A DNA stretch of 64,000 nucleotides from JAMXLO01 sp963794185 (GTDB lineage: Bacteria > Pseudomonadota > Alphaproteobacteria > Acetobacterales > Acetobacteraceae). The stretch is taken from NCBI GenBank assembly GCA_963794185.1, contig CAWCDM010000031.1, forward strand, positions 32,363 to 96,362, in the 5' to 3' direction. Positions 1 to 9,251 of this stretch are shown here, piece by piece; within the stretch, counting starts at the first letter, position 1, and each line of letters opens with the position of its first letter. The position numbers were made by a program, and so were the translations under genes. The notes under the pieces are model-generated. The model saw only the letters and a program-made list of their open reading frames with translations, was not told the DNA's origin and made no database searches.

Positions 1-642
1 AAACAGGTGGAAAACTAATGAGGCCGGCATGGACCGCTTATTGAAAGCGTCACGTACCGAGCCTCGCGGCACGAGTCTAAGCTACGTTCGATTCTTTGAC
101 GACTTTCCCTATTTACGAGATTGACAACATTTGGCTCGATGCAAGGTTCTCTAGCCGCAGCGAGGAAAAATCCTATATAGTTCAGACTTAATCGTATGGT
201 TGAACGCTGCTTCCTGATGGCTACCGATCCCGGTGATCTCGTGCATTGATCCTACGTGCGGCTCGGGCACCGCGGCGTACGTTGCGGAGCAATGGGGGCG
301 ACGCTGGATTACAATTGACACGTCTCGCGTTGCGCTTGCACATCGCGCGCACCCGCCTGACTGCCGCCCGCCACCCAGCTGACGTCCTACGCGACAGCGA
401 GGAAGGCGCTCACAAGGAAGCTGATTTGACCGGCCATACACCTCCCGAAGGCCCATTCACTCATGACATCCGCCAGGGGTTCGTTCTGGAACGCGTGCCT
501 CACGTCACACTGAAATCGATCGTCAACAACACCGAGATCGACGTCATACACGCCAAGTGGCAGCCCATCCTCGATGATGCGCGCGCCGTGCTGAATGCCG
601 CGGCGGGAACCAACTACGAGGAGTGGCAGGTACCGCGGGAGA

Positions 643-680
643 CCCCTCCCCTCAACCCCCTCCCGCAAGGGGAGGGGGAG
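643..680. repeat. GC-rich palindromic repeat, in frame within the methyltransferase remnant
   Basis: A single copy of the CCCCTCCC / CTCCCGCAAGGGGAGGG hairpin seen elsewhere in the window (7040, 9610, 21347). It is read here as PPLNPLPQGEGE without breaking the frame. Related sequence recurs in several places, so it is a dispersed element rather than part of the enzyme. Confidence 0.75.
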
Positions 681-1698
681 AAAAGCCATGCGACCATCGC
701 TCTGCTGGCGACGTTCTGGCATGCGCGCCGCGAACGCCAGAAGGAAATCGACGCCTCTATCGTCCGCCACGCCGACACCGAGTACCTGCACGACCGCCCC
801 TACACCAAGCGCAACACCGTCCGCGTCACCGGCCCATTCACCGTCGAATCCCTCTCCCCCCACCGCGTCCTCCCCGTCGGCGAAGACGACGCAGCGCTGC
901 TCGCCGCCATCGAGGACGAAACCGGCGAACCCACCCCGCCGCGCCACAAGCTGCGCATCCCCGAAGAACAGACCGACTTCGCCACCGTCGTCCTGGAGAA
1001 CCTCCGCGCGGCCGGCGTGCAGAACACCCGCAAGAACGAGCGCCTCACGTTCGTCACGCTGAAACCCTGGCCCGGCAGCGCGCTGATCTCCGCCGAGTGC
1101 GAATACGAGGAAAACGGCCAGCGCAAACGCGCCGCCATCGTCATTGGCCCGGAATACGGCACCGTCGGCGCCGACCTCGTGCGCGATGCGGCCCGCGAGG
1201 CGCGCGACCTGTTCGACACGCTGGTGATCTGCGGCTTCGCCTTCGACCCGCATGTCGGCGAGGGCACGATGGCGCTCGGCCGCCTGACGGTGCTGAAGGC
1301 GCGCATGAACCAGGAACTGCACACCGCCGCCAGTTACAAGGCCGGCGGCGGCAACCTGTTCGTAGTGTTCGGCGAGCCGGACATCGCGCTGCACGCCGAC
1401 CCGGACGGCACATATCGCGTGGAGATCCGCGGCGTCGATATCTTCGATCCCACCAGCGGCGAGGTGCGCTCGTCAGGCGATGTGAAGCAGGACATCGCCT
1501 GCTGGTTCATCGACACCGACTACGACGGCGACAGCTTCTTCGTCCGCCACGCCTATTTCCTCGGCGGCAAGGACCCGTTCGAGCGGCTGAAGACCGCGTT
1601 GCGCGCGGAGATCGACGAGGACGCCTGGGCCACGCTCTACCGCACCGAAAGCCGCCCGTTCCCCAAGCCGCAGTCGGGGCGGATCGCGGTGAAGGTGA

Positions 1699-1732
1699 TC
1701 AACCACCATGGCGACGAGGCGATGCGGGTGTT
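1699..1732. repeat. Imperfect direct repeat, left copy (3' end of methyltransferase gene)
   Basis: Encodes the NHHGDEAMRV end of the methyltransferase. The core ATGGCGACGAGG is identical to 2474-2485, and over 24 nt only three or so positions differ. The pair brackets the toxin-antitoxin genes. Confidence 0.6.
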
Positions 1733-1750
1733 CGTGGCGCGGTAGCGAGG

Positions 1751-2116
1751 TTACTCGCCCGACGCGACCAAATCCTCGATCCGCACCGCAAGCCGCCTGG
1801 CGAGCTTCGCATACACGGCAATATCCGCCGATGCCCGCCGGCCGCTTTCAAGCTGCGCCAGATAGGGCTGCGATATCCCCGCTGCCGCGGCCAGCGCGGC
1901 CTGCGTCAGCCCGCGGCGCTTGCGCCAGTAGGCGAGCGGCGTCGCGGCTGCCAGATACTCATCGAGTTCCGCATCGGTGAGCCCCGGATCGTCGCCGCGC
2001 ACATGCGCCGCCATTGCCAGCGCGTGGTCGCGTGTATCGATCAGGTCCTCGTACTCCTCGCGGCTCAGGACGATCAGTTCCTCGCCCTTCGGCGTGGTCA
2101 AGGTGCGGCTGTGCAT
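1751..2116 (-). CDS. Xre/HTH antitoxin of a toxin-first module (HigA-like)
   Basis: This 121-residue protein has two parts. The N-terminal ~55 residues resemble a Phd/YefM-like stretch (LTTPKGEELIVLSREEYEDL). Residues ~65-115 are a Cro/C1-type helix-turn-helix (RKRRGLTQAALAAAAGISQ, then LESGRR). It lies 12 nt downstream of the RelE/ParE-type toxin on the same strand, the HigBA-like order with the toxin first. Antitoxins of this kind bind the toxin and repress their own promoter. The module lies immediately after the methyltransferase stop and between two copies of that gene's 3' end, which suggests it arrived as a unit. Confidence 0.85.
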   Translation of the reverse strand: MHSRTLTTPKGEELIVLSREEYEDLIDTRDHALAMAAHVRGDDPGLTDAELDEYLAAATPLAYWRKRRGLTQAALAAAAGISQPYLAQLESGRRASADIAVYAKLARRLAVRIEDLVASGE

Positions 2117-2128
2117 GGTGCCTTCTCA

Positions 2129-2377
2129 TCACTCATAGACCGAACCGCGGGGAGCGATGCGCGTCACCACGACTTCGGCCTCAGTTTCCTCAAAGATGAT
2201 CCGATAGTCGCCGACGCGCAGGCGCCTGGCAGCAGAACCGACAAGTTGCGTCACGTTGTTGGCGTGCGCTGCCGGATCGGCGGCATACTCCGTGATCGCC
2301 TTGCGCAGCCGGGTGGCGACGTTGCTGTGCCGCCGGAGGGCTGCCTGGGCGTCGCGCAGGTAGCGGACCGTCTTCAT
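2129..2377 (-). CDS. RelE/ParE-family toxin (HigB-like)
   Basis: At 82 residues it has the usual size for this family. The core pattern is present: an N-terminal region with RDAQAALRRH, a central helix with DPAAHANNVTQL, then strands RRLRVGDYRIIFEE and VVVTRIAPRGSVYE. RelE and HigB toxins cut mRNA at the ribosome while ParE toxins poison gyrase; the sequence alone does not settle which. The G-DYRIIF segment and the C-terminal R-G-VY favour RelE-like. It is the first gene of a two-gene operon with the Xre antitoxin. Confidence 0.85.
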   Translation of the reverse strand: MKTVRYLRDAQAALRRHSNVATRLRKAITEYAADPAAHANNVTQLVGSAARRLRVGDYRIIFEETEAEVVVTRIAPRGSVYE

Positions 2378-2464
2378 GGCTCGATATAGCTAATTCTCCT
2401 CCAATAGCAATAGCCAATAGCAATTTCCATGGTCGGATGTACGGGGATCGTCCATAGCGCTCGG

Positions 2465-2498
2465 TCAACTCATCATGGCGACGAGGTGATGGGGGTGT
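2465..2498. repeat. Imperfect direct repeat, right copy
   Basis: Reads HHGDEVMGV followed by a stop, a near copy of the methyltransferase C-terminus at 1699-1732. It lies upstream of the toxin gene, so the toxin-antitoxin module is flanked by the two copies. Confidence 0.6.
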
Positions 2499-2642
2499 AA
2501 GCGATCAGGTAGGGTTGCGGGTGGGCCTGCACGCTCACCATCAACCAGCCCCGCCAGTTCCTGCAGCCCGACCAGCCAGTGCATCGGCCCTGCGTCATGC
2601 CATAATGCCGCACCATCGCAACGCCGGAGAGAGACGCAATCC

Positions 2643-3848
2643 ATGACATCGCCCAACACGGGCCAGCCGCTGCTGTTCACGCCGATCACGCTGCGTGGCG
2701 TCACCGCGCGCAACCGCATCGTGGTCTCGCCGATGTGCCAGTACGTCTCGGTGGACGGCGGCCCCACCGACTGGCAGTTCGTGCATTTCGGCCGTTACGC
2801 GATGGGTGGCGCGGGCATCGTGTTCGGCGAGGAAACCGCGGTCGAGGCGCGTGGCCGCAAGACCTACCACTGCGCGGGCATCTGGAACGATCATCAGGCG
2901 AAGGCCTACCGCCGCATCACCGACTTCATCAAGGAGATGGGCGCGGTGCCGGCGATCCAGCTTGGCCACTGCGGCCGCAACGCGGGCTCGCACGGCGCGA
3001 TGGAGGACTGGCGCGCGCTCGACGAACGCGACGCGCGTGCGGGGATGCCGCCGTGGCGCGGCCTGGCGCCGAGCCCGCTGCCGGCTCGGCGCGGCTTTCC
3101 GGTGCCGATCGAGATGGACCACGACGACATCCGCGCGGTGCTCGCGGCATTCCGCGACGCGGCGCACCGTGCCTCCGACGCCGGCTACGACATCTGTGAA
3201 ATCCACGGCGCGCACGGCTATCTGATCCACCAGTTCCTCTCGCCGGTGTCCAACCGCCGCACCGATGCCTATGGCGGCACCCGCGAGGCGCGCATGCGCT
3301 TTGCGCTCGAGGTGGCAGAAACCGTCCGCGCTGCCTGGCCGCGGGACAGGCCGCTGTTCTTCCGGGTCTCCGCGGTGGATGGCAAGGGCGGCCTTTGGGG
3401 GCTCGACGACACCGTGGCCCTGGCGCGCGAACTGCGGCAGCGCGGGATCGACGTGGTGGACTGTTCGTCCGGCGGCATCAGCGGCGATTCCGAGATGGCG
3501 CTGGTGCCGCGCGTGCCAGGGTATCAGGTGCCCTACGCCAGCCGCGTGCGGCGCGAGGCCGGCGTAATGACCATGGCGGTCGGCCTGATCACCGAGCCGC
3601 TCCAGGCGGAGACGGTGCTGGCCGAGGGCCACGCCGATCTGGTCGCGATGGCGCGTGAGCTGATGATCCATGCCGACTGGCCGCTGCGGGCGGCGAAGGC
3701 GCTGAACGGCGGCGAATACGACCTGATGGCGCCGTCCATCGCGCACCGGCTGCGGCGGCGCGGCGAGCAGGCGGTGGCGTATCCGCCGGGGTGTGCGGTG
3801 GAAATCCCGATCATGGCCGACCGGCGGGAACCCTATCGCTGGCGGTAA
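2643..3848 (+). CDS. Old yellow enzyme family NADH:flavin oxidoreductase
   Basis: A 401-residue FMN-dependent ene-reductase of the YqjM-like (thermophilic-like) OYE class. It is a TIM barrel expected to reduce activated C=C bonds with NAD(P)H in the cytoplasm. Visible signatures are NRIVVSPMCQY near residue 25, the catalytic HGAHGYLIHQFLSP segment, NRRTDAYGG, and a C-terminal ADLVAMAREL phosphate-binding loop. The loop that is usually QLGHAGRKA reads QLGHCGRNA here. GGAGAG at 2629 precedes the ATG. It stands alone, with palindromic repeat sequence downstream, so the substrate is not indicated. Confidence 0.9.
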   Translation: MTSPNTGQPLLFTPITLRGVTARNRIVVSPMCQYVSVDGGPTDWQFVHFGRYAMGGAGIVFGEETAVEARGRKTYHCAGIWNDHQAKAYRRITDFIKEMGAVPAIQLGHCGRNAGSHGAMEDWRALDERDARAGMPPWRGLAPSPLPARRGFPVPIEMDHDDIRAVLAAFRDAAHRASDAGYDICEIHGAHGYLIHQFLSPVSNRRTDAYGGTREARMRFALEVAETVRAAWPRDRPLFFRVSAVDGKGGLWGLDDTVALARELRQRGIDVVDCSSGGISGDSEMALVPRVPGYQVPYASRVRREAGVMTMAVGLITEPLQAETVLAEGHADLVAMARELMIHADWPLRAAKALNGGEYDLMAPSIAHRLRRRGEQAVAYPPGCAVEIPIMADRREPYRWR

Positions 3849-3884
3849 CGCCCGGTACGTTCATGGCCGTCATTCCCGCATGGT

Positions 3885-3963
3885 CGTCATTCCCGCGAAA
3901 GCGGAAACCAGGGGCAGCAACTCCGCTGCTGTTCGCCTGGGTTCCCACTTTCGCGGGAATGAC
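3885..3963. repeat. Inverted-repeat element (GTCATTCCCGCGAAAG type)
   Basis: GTCATTCCCGCGAAAG at the left end is mirrored by CTTTCGCGGGAATGAC at the right end, about 45 nt apart. It fills much of the gap between the OYE gene and the molybdenum hydroxylase genes. Such hairpins are common dispersed intergenic repeats in proteobacteria. Confidence 0.75.
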
Positions 3964-4112
3964 AACGTTGCTGCAATCGCGACCGGCCTGGGCGAAATCC
4001 CGGGTGGAATATTGCCTGCCCCATCGCGTCATGCTGATCTGGATGCCGATGCCAGCCAGGACAAATCCTGGTCGCGGTTGCGCAATGCGAAACCAAAGGG
4101 GCAAGTGCCAGC

Positions 4113-4574
4113 ATGATCAAGCTCAACATCAATGGCCAGGCTCACGACGTGGACGCCGATCCCGACACGCCGCTGCTCTGGGTAATCCGAGAATGGGTCG
4201 GCATGACCGGCACCAAATACGGCTGCGGTATCGCCCAATGCGGCGCCTGCACCGTGCATCTCGACGGTGTTGCCACCCGGTCGTGCTCAATACCGGCGGG
4301 CTCGGTCGGCGATGCAAAGATCACCACCATCGAGGGCCTATCGCCCGACGGCCTCGGCCATCCCGTGCAGGCCGCCTGGCTGCAGCACGACGTGCCGCAG
4401 TGCGGGTACTGCCAGTCCGGCCAGATCATGGCCGCGGCCGCCCTGCTGAAGGCCACCCCAAAGCCCACCGACGCCGATATCGACGCCGCGATGACCAACA
4501 TCTGTCGCTGCGGCACCTATCAGCGGATCCGCGAGGCGATCCACACCGCCGCCTCGATAACTGGCAAGGCATAG
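4113..4574 (+). CDS. iorA: 2Fe-2S subunit of a xanthine-dehydrogenase-family oxidoreductase (IorA-like)
   Basis: This 153-residue protein carries two [2Fe-2S] clusters that pass electrons from the molybdenum site. The N-terminal plant-ferredoxin cluster is visible as GCGIAQCGACTVHL plus the cysteine in RSCS. The helical C-terminal cluster shows as PQCGYCQSGQIM and NICRCGTYQRI. Length and motifs match isoquinoline 1-oxidoreductase alpha subunits and the small subunits of related aldehyde-oxidising enzymes. The molybdenum subunit starts 10 nt downstream. The real substrate is unknown; the IorA name reflects the closest well-known family. Confidence 0.88.
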   Translation: MIKLNINGQAHDVDADPDTPLLWVIREWVGMTGTKYGCGIAQCGACTVHLDGVATRSCSIPAGSVGDAKITTIEGLSPDGLGHPVQAAWLQHDVPQCGYCQSGQIMAAAALLKATPKPTDADIDAAMTNICRCGTYQRIREAIHTAASITGKA

Positions 4575-4584
4575 GAGCAGCGCC

Positions 4585-6756
4585 ATGAGCACCATGCAGC
4601 TTGCACGCCGTTCGTTCATCGTCGCGGCCGCCGTCGCCGGTGGCGGCTTCGCCCTCGGCTGGCGCATCCCGACCGGCCGCGCGCTGGCGCAGACCGCCGG
4701 CGCGACCGGCGCCGACGTCGGCATCTGGGCGGTGATCCAGCCGGACGACACCACGATCGTACGCATTGCCCGGTCCGAAATGGGACAGGGCACGCTGACC
4801 GGCCTCGCCCAGCTTGTGGCCGACGAACTCGACTGCGACTGGAAGCATATCCGCGCGGAATACGTCTCGCCGCAGGACAATCTTGCCGCCAAGCGCGCCT
4901 GGGGCGACATGTCCACCGGCGGCAGCCGCGGCATCCGCGGTTCGGTGGACTACGTGCGCAAGGGCGGCGCCGCGGCGCGCGCCATGCTGATCGAGGCCGC
5001 CGCGCAGCGCTGGAGCGTGCCGACGACCGAATGCAGCGCATCCAGCAGCGTGATCACCCACACGCCGAGCGGCCGGACGCTGCGCTACGGCGAGGTGGCC
5101 GCCGCCGCCGCGAAGCTGCCGGTGCCCGCCGATGTGAAGCTCAAGACGCCGGCGGAATGGAAGATCATCGGCAAGGCGGTCAAGCGGCTCGACACGGTGG
5201 ACAAGCTGTCGGGCAAGCAGGTGTTCGCCATCGACGTGCAGCTTCCCGACATGCTGAACGCGGCGATCGCGCAGTGTCCGGTGTATGGCGGCAAGCTGAA
5301 ATCCTTCGACGCCGACAAGATCAAGGCCATGCCCGGCGTGCGCCAGGTCGTCGCGGTGGACGACAATGCGGTCGCCGTCGTGGCCGACAAGTGGTACCAG
5401 GCGAAGACCGCGCTGGCAGCGCTGCCGATCGTCTGGGACGAGGGCGCCGGCGCGAACGTCGACAGCGCGCAGATCGCCGAACTCCTGAAGGCAGGACTGG
5501 ACGCGAAGGAGGCCGCGCTCGGCCAGCAGCACGGCGACGTCGCAGACGGCGCTGGCTGGCGCGGCGAAGAAGGTCGAGGCGGTTTACGCCGCGCCGTTCC
5601 TCGCCCACGCCACCATGGAGCCGATGAACTGCACGGCGAAGTTCGCCGACGGCAAGGTGGAGATCTGGGTCGCCTCGCAGAACGGCGACGCCTCGCTTGC
5701 CGCCGCCGCCGAGGCCGCGGGCCTCAAACTGGCGGATGTGAAGGTGAACAAGCTGCACCTGGGCGGCGGCTTCGGCCGGCGCGGGCAGCAGGACTACACG
5801 CGCCAGGCCGTGCTGATCGCTAAACAGGTGCCCGGCCGCCCGGTCAAACTGATCTGGTCGCGCGAGGAGGACACCCAGCACGACTTCTATCGGCCGATCA
5901 CGCAGTGCAAGCTGACCGCCGGGCTCGATGCCGAGCGGCAACGTGACGGCATTGCACGCGCGCCTGTCCGGCCAGTCCATCCTCGCCTATCTCGCGCCGC
6001 AGCGGATGGAGAACGGCGTCGATCGCATCGCGTTCCAGAGCTGGACCGAGGAGGAGTTCGGCTACGGCACAATTCCGAACCTGCTGATCGACCACGCGGT
6101 ACGCAACACGCACGTTCCGGTGGGCTTCTGGCGCGGCGTGAACACCAACCAGAACGCGATCTACATGGAGTGCTTCATCGACGAACTCGCGCACGCGGCC
6201 GGCAAGGATCCGCTGGCGTTCCGCCGCGCGATGCTCACCAAAAGCCCGAAGCACTTGGCGGTGCTGAATGCCGCGGCCGAGAAGGCCGGCTGGGGCACGC
6301 CGACGCCGAAGGGCGTGTTCCGCGGCATCTGCCAGAACTACGGCTACGGCAGCTACACGGCGGCGGTCGCCGAGGTGTCGGTATCGTCGAAGGGCGCGCT
6401 GAAGGTCCACCGCATCGTGGCGGCGACCGATCCCGGCTATGCGGTCAACCCGAACCAGGTCGAGGCACAGGTCCAGGGCTCGTTCGTCTACGGCCTGAGC
6501 GCGGTGCTGTACGGCCAGGTCACGATCGAGAACGGCCGGGCGGTGGAGAGCAACTTCGACAACTATCCGGTGCTGCGCCTGGCGGACATGCCGAAGGTGG
6601 AGACGGTGATCGCGCCCTCGGGCGGGTTCTGGGGCGGCGTCGGCGAGCCCACCATCGCCGTGGCCGGTCCCGCGGTGCTGAACGCGATCTTCGCGGCGAC
6701 CGGCAAGCGCATCCGCTCGCTGCCGCTGCAGACTGCACGATCTCAGCGCCGCATGA
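4585..6756 (+). CDS. iorB: Molybdopterin-binding large subunit (IorB-like), with frameshifts
   Basis: The N-terminus has a Tat-type leader (LARRSFIVAAAVAGGGFALG), so the enzyme is probably exported folded. Family features follow: RSEMGQGTLTGLAQLVADEL, STGGSRGIRGS, KLHLGGGFGRRGQQDY and the C-terminal GFWGGVGEPTIAVAGPA. The frame changes near 5550, near 5930, and again just before the expected end (LHDLSAA, stop at 6754-6756). One uninterrupted protein would be about 720 residues, normal for the family. The stop overlaps the next ATG. The breaks may be assembly indels, since homology resumes exactly after each; otherwise the gene is dead. Confidence 0.75.
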
Positions 6757-7022
6757 GGCTGCGAGCGGTCGTGGCGCTGGCGGCCATGCTCGGCACCGTG
6801 GCCGCCGCGCCGCCCCCGCCGGGCGCCACCGGTTGCTCGGGCTGTCATGGCGGGGTGGCGCCGCTGCCGGTGTTGACGGGGCGTGATCTGGCGGAGATCG
6901 TCGTTGCGCTGGATGCGTTCCGCGCCGGCACCAAGCCGGCGACGGTGATGGATCGGATCGCCAAGGGTTTTTCCCACGATGAGAGCGTAGCGATCGCGGT
7001 GTGGCTGGTCGGGCCGAAATGA
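6753..7022 (+). CDS. Small periplasmic cytochrome c
   Basis: An 89-residue protein with a signal peptide (MRLRAVVALAAMLGTVAAA) and one c-type haem site, CSGCH, shortly after the predicted cleavage site. A C-terminal WLVG motif region follows, with a possible axial Met at VMDRI. Its ATG overlaps the stop of the molybdenum subunit and its stop overlaps the start of the flavocytochrome flavoprotein. It is therefore well placed as the cytochrome partner (FccA-like) of that flavoprotein, or as electron acceptor of the molybdenum enzyme. The assignment to FccA rests on position. Confidence 0.75.
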   Translation: MRLRAVVALAAMLGTVAAAPPPPGATGCSGCHGGVAPLPVLTGRDLAEIVVALDAFRAGTKPATVMDRIAKGFSHDESVAIAVWLVGPK

Positions 7023-8400
7023 CTGTACGTCGCCTGGGACCCCTCCCCCCGGCCCGCTCCCGCAAGGGGAGGGGGAGGATGTCCAGCACATCTAACACCA
7101 CTCCCCCTCCCCTTGCGGGAGGGGGTCGGGGGGAGGGGACAACGCGCCGCCGCCTCCTGCTTGAATCCGCATCGGCCCTCCTGCTCGCACCGTTCGTTGC
7201 GCGCGCGCAGGCGTCGGCGCGTGTCGTCGTGGTGGGCGGCGGCTTCGGCGGCGCCACCGCTGCCCGGTTCCTCCGCCGCGCCGATCCGCGGCTGGACGTC
7301 GTCCTGGTCGAGGCCAATCCGCAGTTCACCGCCTGCCCGTTCAGCAACGAGGTGCTCGTCGGGCTGCGCGATATCGCCGCCCAGCGCTTCCCCTATGGCG
7401 CGATCGCAGCGGAAGGCGTGCGCGTGATACAGGCCGAAGCCACGGCGGTGGATCCGGCCGCCCGCCGCGTGACCCTCGGCGACGGCACCGCCCTGCCGTA
7501 CGACCGCCTGCATCCTGTCGCCCGGCATCGACATCGCCTGGGGCGCGCTGCCCGGCTACGACGAGGCGGCAGCCGAGCGCATGCCGCATGCGTGGAAGGC
7601 CGGCGCGCAGACCCTGCTGCTGCGCGAGCCAGCTCGAGGCGATGCAGGATGGCGGCCTCGTGGTCATGTCGGCGCCGGCAAATCCCTATCGCTGTCCGCC
7701 GGGCCCGTACGAACGCGCCAGCCTGATCGCGTATTACCTCAAGACGAAGAAAGCCGCGCTCGAAGCTGCTGCTGCTGGACGCGAAGGATGCGTTCTCCAA
7801 GCAGAAGCTGTTCCAGGCCGCATGGCAGCAACTGTATCCGGACCTGCTGGAATGGGTGTCGCTGTCCAACGGCGGCAAGGTGACGCGGGTCGATCCGGCG
7901 ACCAACAGCTTCGAGACCGATTTCGGCACGCAGAAGGCTGATGTCGGCAACGTCATTCCGCCGCAGCGGGCCGGGCGGATCGCTGCGCTGGCCGGCGTCG
8001 CCGACCGCACCGGGCTGGTGTCCGATCGATCCGGCGACCTTCGAATCACGGCTGCAGCCCGGCATCCACGTCATCGGCGATGCCGCCATCGCCGGCGCCA
8101 TGCCGAAATCCGCGTTCGCCGCGAACGCCCAGGCCAAGGTGTGCGCCTATGCCGTGGCGCAGCTGCTCGGCGGGCGCCGCGCTGGCCGAACCGCGTCTGA
8201 TCAACACCTGCTACAGCCTGGTCGCGCCCGGCTACGGGATCTCGGTCGCCGGGGTGTATCGGCCGGTCAACGGACAGCTCACCGACATCGAGGGCGCCGG
8301 CGGCACCAGCCCGCTCGACGCGCCGGCGGCGCAGCGCGCCCAGGAAGCAGAGTACGCGAATGCCTGGTTCAAGACGATCACCGGAGAGACGTTCGGCTGA
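7019..8400 (+). CDS. fccB: Flavocytochrome c sulfide dehydrogenase flavoprotein subunit, multiple frameshifts
   Basis: FAD-binding subunit that oxidises sulfide and hands electrons to a cytochrome c. A Tat signal (TRRRLLLESASALLLAPF) precedes the Rossmann motif VVVGGGFGGATAARFL. Further on are NPQFTACPFSNEVLVGL, CPPGPYERASLIAYYL, GIHVIGDAAIAGAMPKSA and the family-specific C-terminal domain. Homology jumps frame near 7510, 7630, 7755, 8025 and 8175. If corrected the length is normal. A pair of inverted palindromic repeats (7040-7138) lies between the ATG and the Tat motif, adding about 33 codons of repeat-derived residues. The start ATG overlaps the preceding stop. Confidence 0.78.
7040..7138. 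repeat. Paired inverted palindromic repeats inside fccB 5' coding region
   Basis: The left arm CCCCTCCCCCCGGCCC...CAAGGGGAGGGGGAG and the right arm CTCCCCCTCCCCTTGCGGGAG...GGGGAGGGG mirror each other around a 20-25 nt spacer. The frame stays open through both arms, so the element lengthens the FccB leader without breaking it. Confidence 0.8.
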
Positions 8401-8810
8401 TGCGCTGGCGGCCGTGCTGCTGGGCTGGCTCGCGGCCGCAGCCGACGACGGCGGTGGGATGGAGGCGTCGCTGACCGGCCAGCCAGGCGACCCCGCGCGC
8501 GGCCGGCAGATCGTCGAGAACCGCCAGCTCAGCGCCTGCCTACTGTGCCATTCGGGGCCATTTCCGGAACCGCATCTGCAGGGCAATGTCGGACCGTCGC
8601 TGGACGGCGTCGGGTCGCGCCTGACAGCGGGGGAAATTCGGCTGCGCCTGGTCGATCCCGCGAAGCTGAACCCCGATACGCTGATGCCGTCCTATAATGC
8701 GGTCGATGGACTGACCAGGGTGGGACAGGCCATGGCAGGGAAAGCCGGTGCTGACCGGACAGCAGATCGAGGACGTGGTGGCTTTCCTGGCCACATTGCG
8801 CGCGCCGTGA
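8400..8810 (+). CDS. soxX: SoxX, monohaem cytochrome c of the SoxAX complex, frameshifted
   Basis: SoxX is the small cytochrome of SoxAX, which attaches sulfur substrates to SoxY in the periplasm. The haem motif appears as CLLCHSGPFPEPHLQGNVGPSL, with the expected downstream axial-Met region DTLMPSYNAVDGL. The frame shifts early (the leader reads LAAVLLGWLAAAA one frame from the ATG at 8400) and again near 8745, after which LTGQQIEDVVAFLATLRAP completes a typical C-terminus. The stop overlaps the soxY start. The family call is secure; intactness is not. Confidence 0.78.
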
Positions 8811-9241
8811 ACCGCCGCCGCTTCCTGGTGCTGGCCGGCGCGTCCGGACTGCTATTGCCGCTGCCGCCCGGGCCAGCTCGCGCCACGCCCGCGCAGGTTG
8901 CTGCGCTGATCGCCGAACTGGTGGGCGAGGCGGAGCTGCGCGACGGCCGGGTGAAGCTCGATCTGCCGGTGATGGTGGAGAACGGCAACGCGGTGGCGAT
9001 GACCGTGAGCGTCGATGCGCCGGTCGCGCAGGTGCGCAGCATCGACGTGTTCGCCGAGGGCAATCCGCTGCCGCATGTCGTCCGCCTGCGGTTTGGTCCG
9101 CGTGCCGGTGCGGCGCGTGCCGCCACCCGCATCCGACTGGCCACATCGCAGACCGTCATCGCCGTGGCGAAGCTGGCCGACGGCACCTGCTGGCGGGACA
9201 GTGTCGATCTGCTGGTCACGCTGGCCGCGTGCATCGATTGA
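8807..9241 (+). CDS. soxY: SoxY sulfur-carrier protein
   Basis: This 144-residue protein carries a twin-arginine leader (NRRRFLVLAGASGLLLPLP) and a SoxY immunoglobulin-like body, ending in VTLAACID. SoxY carries sulfane intermediates on a C-terminal cysteine. A cysteine is present three residues from the end, but the classical GGCGG arm is not seen. The GTG start overlaps the soxX stop (GTGA). The true C-terminus could differ if an indel lies near 9238, because the next frame reads CIEGDD straight into soxZ. It works as a heterodimer with SoxZ. Confidence 0.82.
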   Translation: MNRRRFLVLAGASGLLLPLPPGPARATPAQVAALIAELVGEAELRDGRVKLDLPVMVENGNAVAMTVSVDAPVAQVRSIDVFAEGNPLPHVVRLRFGPRAGAARAATRIRLATSQTVIAVAKLADGTCWRDSVDLLVTLAACID

Positions 9242-9251
9242 GGGCGACGAC

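Larger units (their letters stand above)
162..1745 (+). pseudogene. Decayed adenine-N6 DNA methyltransferase (type III Mod-like), frameshifted
   Basis: The remnant must be pieced together from several frames. Frame 3 gives EEKSYIVQT (162-188), frame 1 gives MVERCFLMATDPGDLV (196-243), and frame 2 gives the SAM-binding motif I DPTCGSGTAAYVAEQ (from 248). From about 345 frame 3 stays open to the stop at 1745. That last part matches the C-terminal half of Mod-type methyltransferases that modify adenine in restriction-modification or orphan systems. The catalytic DPPY region and everything upstream of 162 are missing and no start codon fits, so the protein should be inactive. A palindromic repeat (643-680) lies in frame inside the open part. 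No restriction subunit is seen next to it. The family call is confident; whether the shifts are biological or assembly errors is open. Confidence 0.7.

Noticed and set aside
1..161. Possible gene start at the window edge
   Set aside because: No open frame with recognisable protein; lower-GC sequence before the methyltransferase remnant.
387..1394. Long minus-strand open frame opposite the methyltransferase remnant
   Set aside because: High-GC shadow: no recognisable motifs, and the plus strand carries clear methyltransferase homology.
7040..7138. Paired hairpins considered as transcription terminators
   Set aside because: No T-run, located inside an open coding frame, and the same sequence recurs elsewhere, so a dispersed repeat is the better reading.
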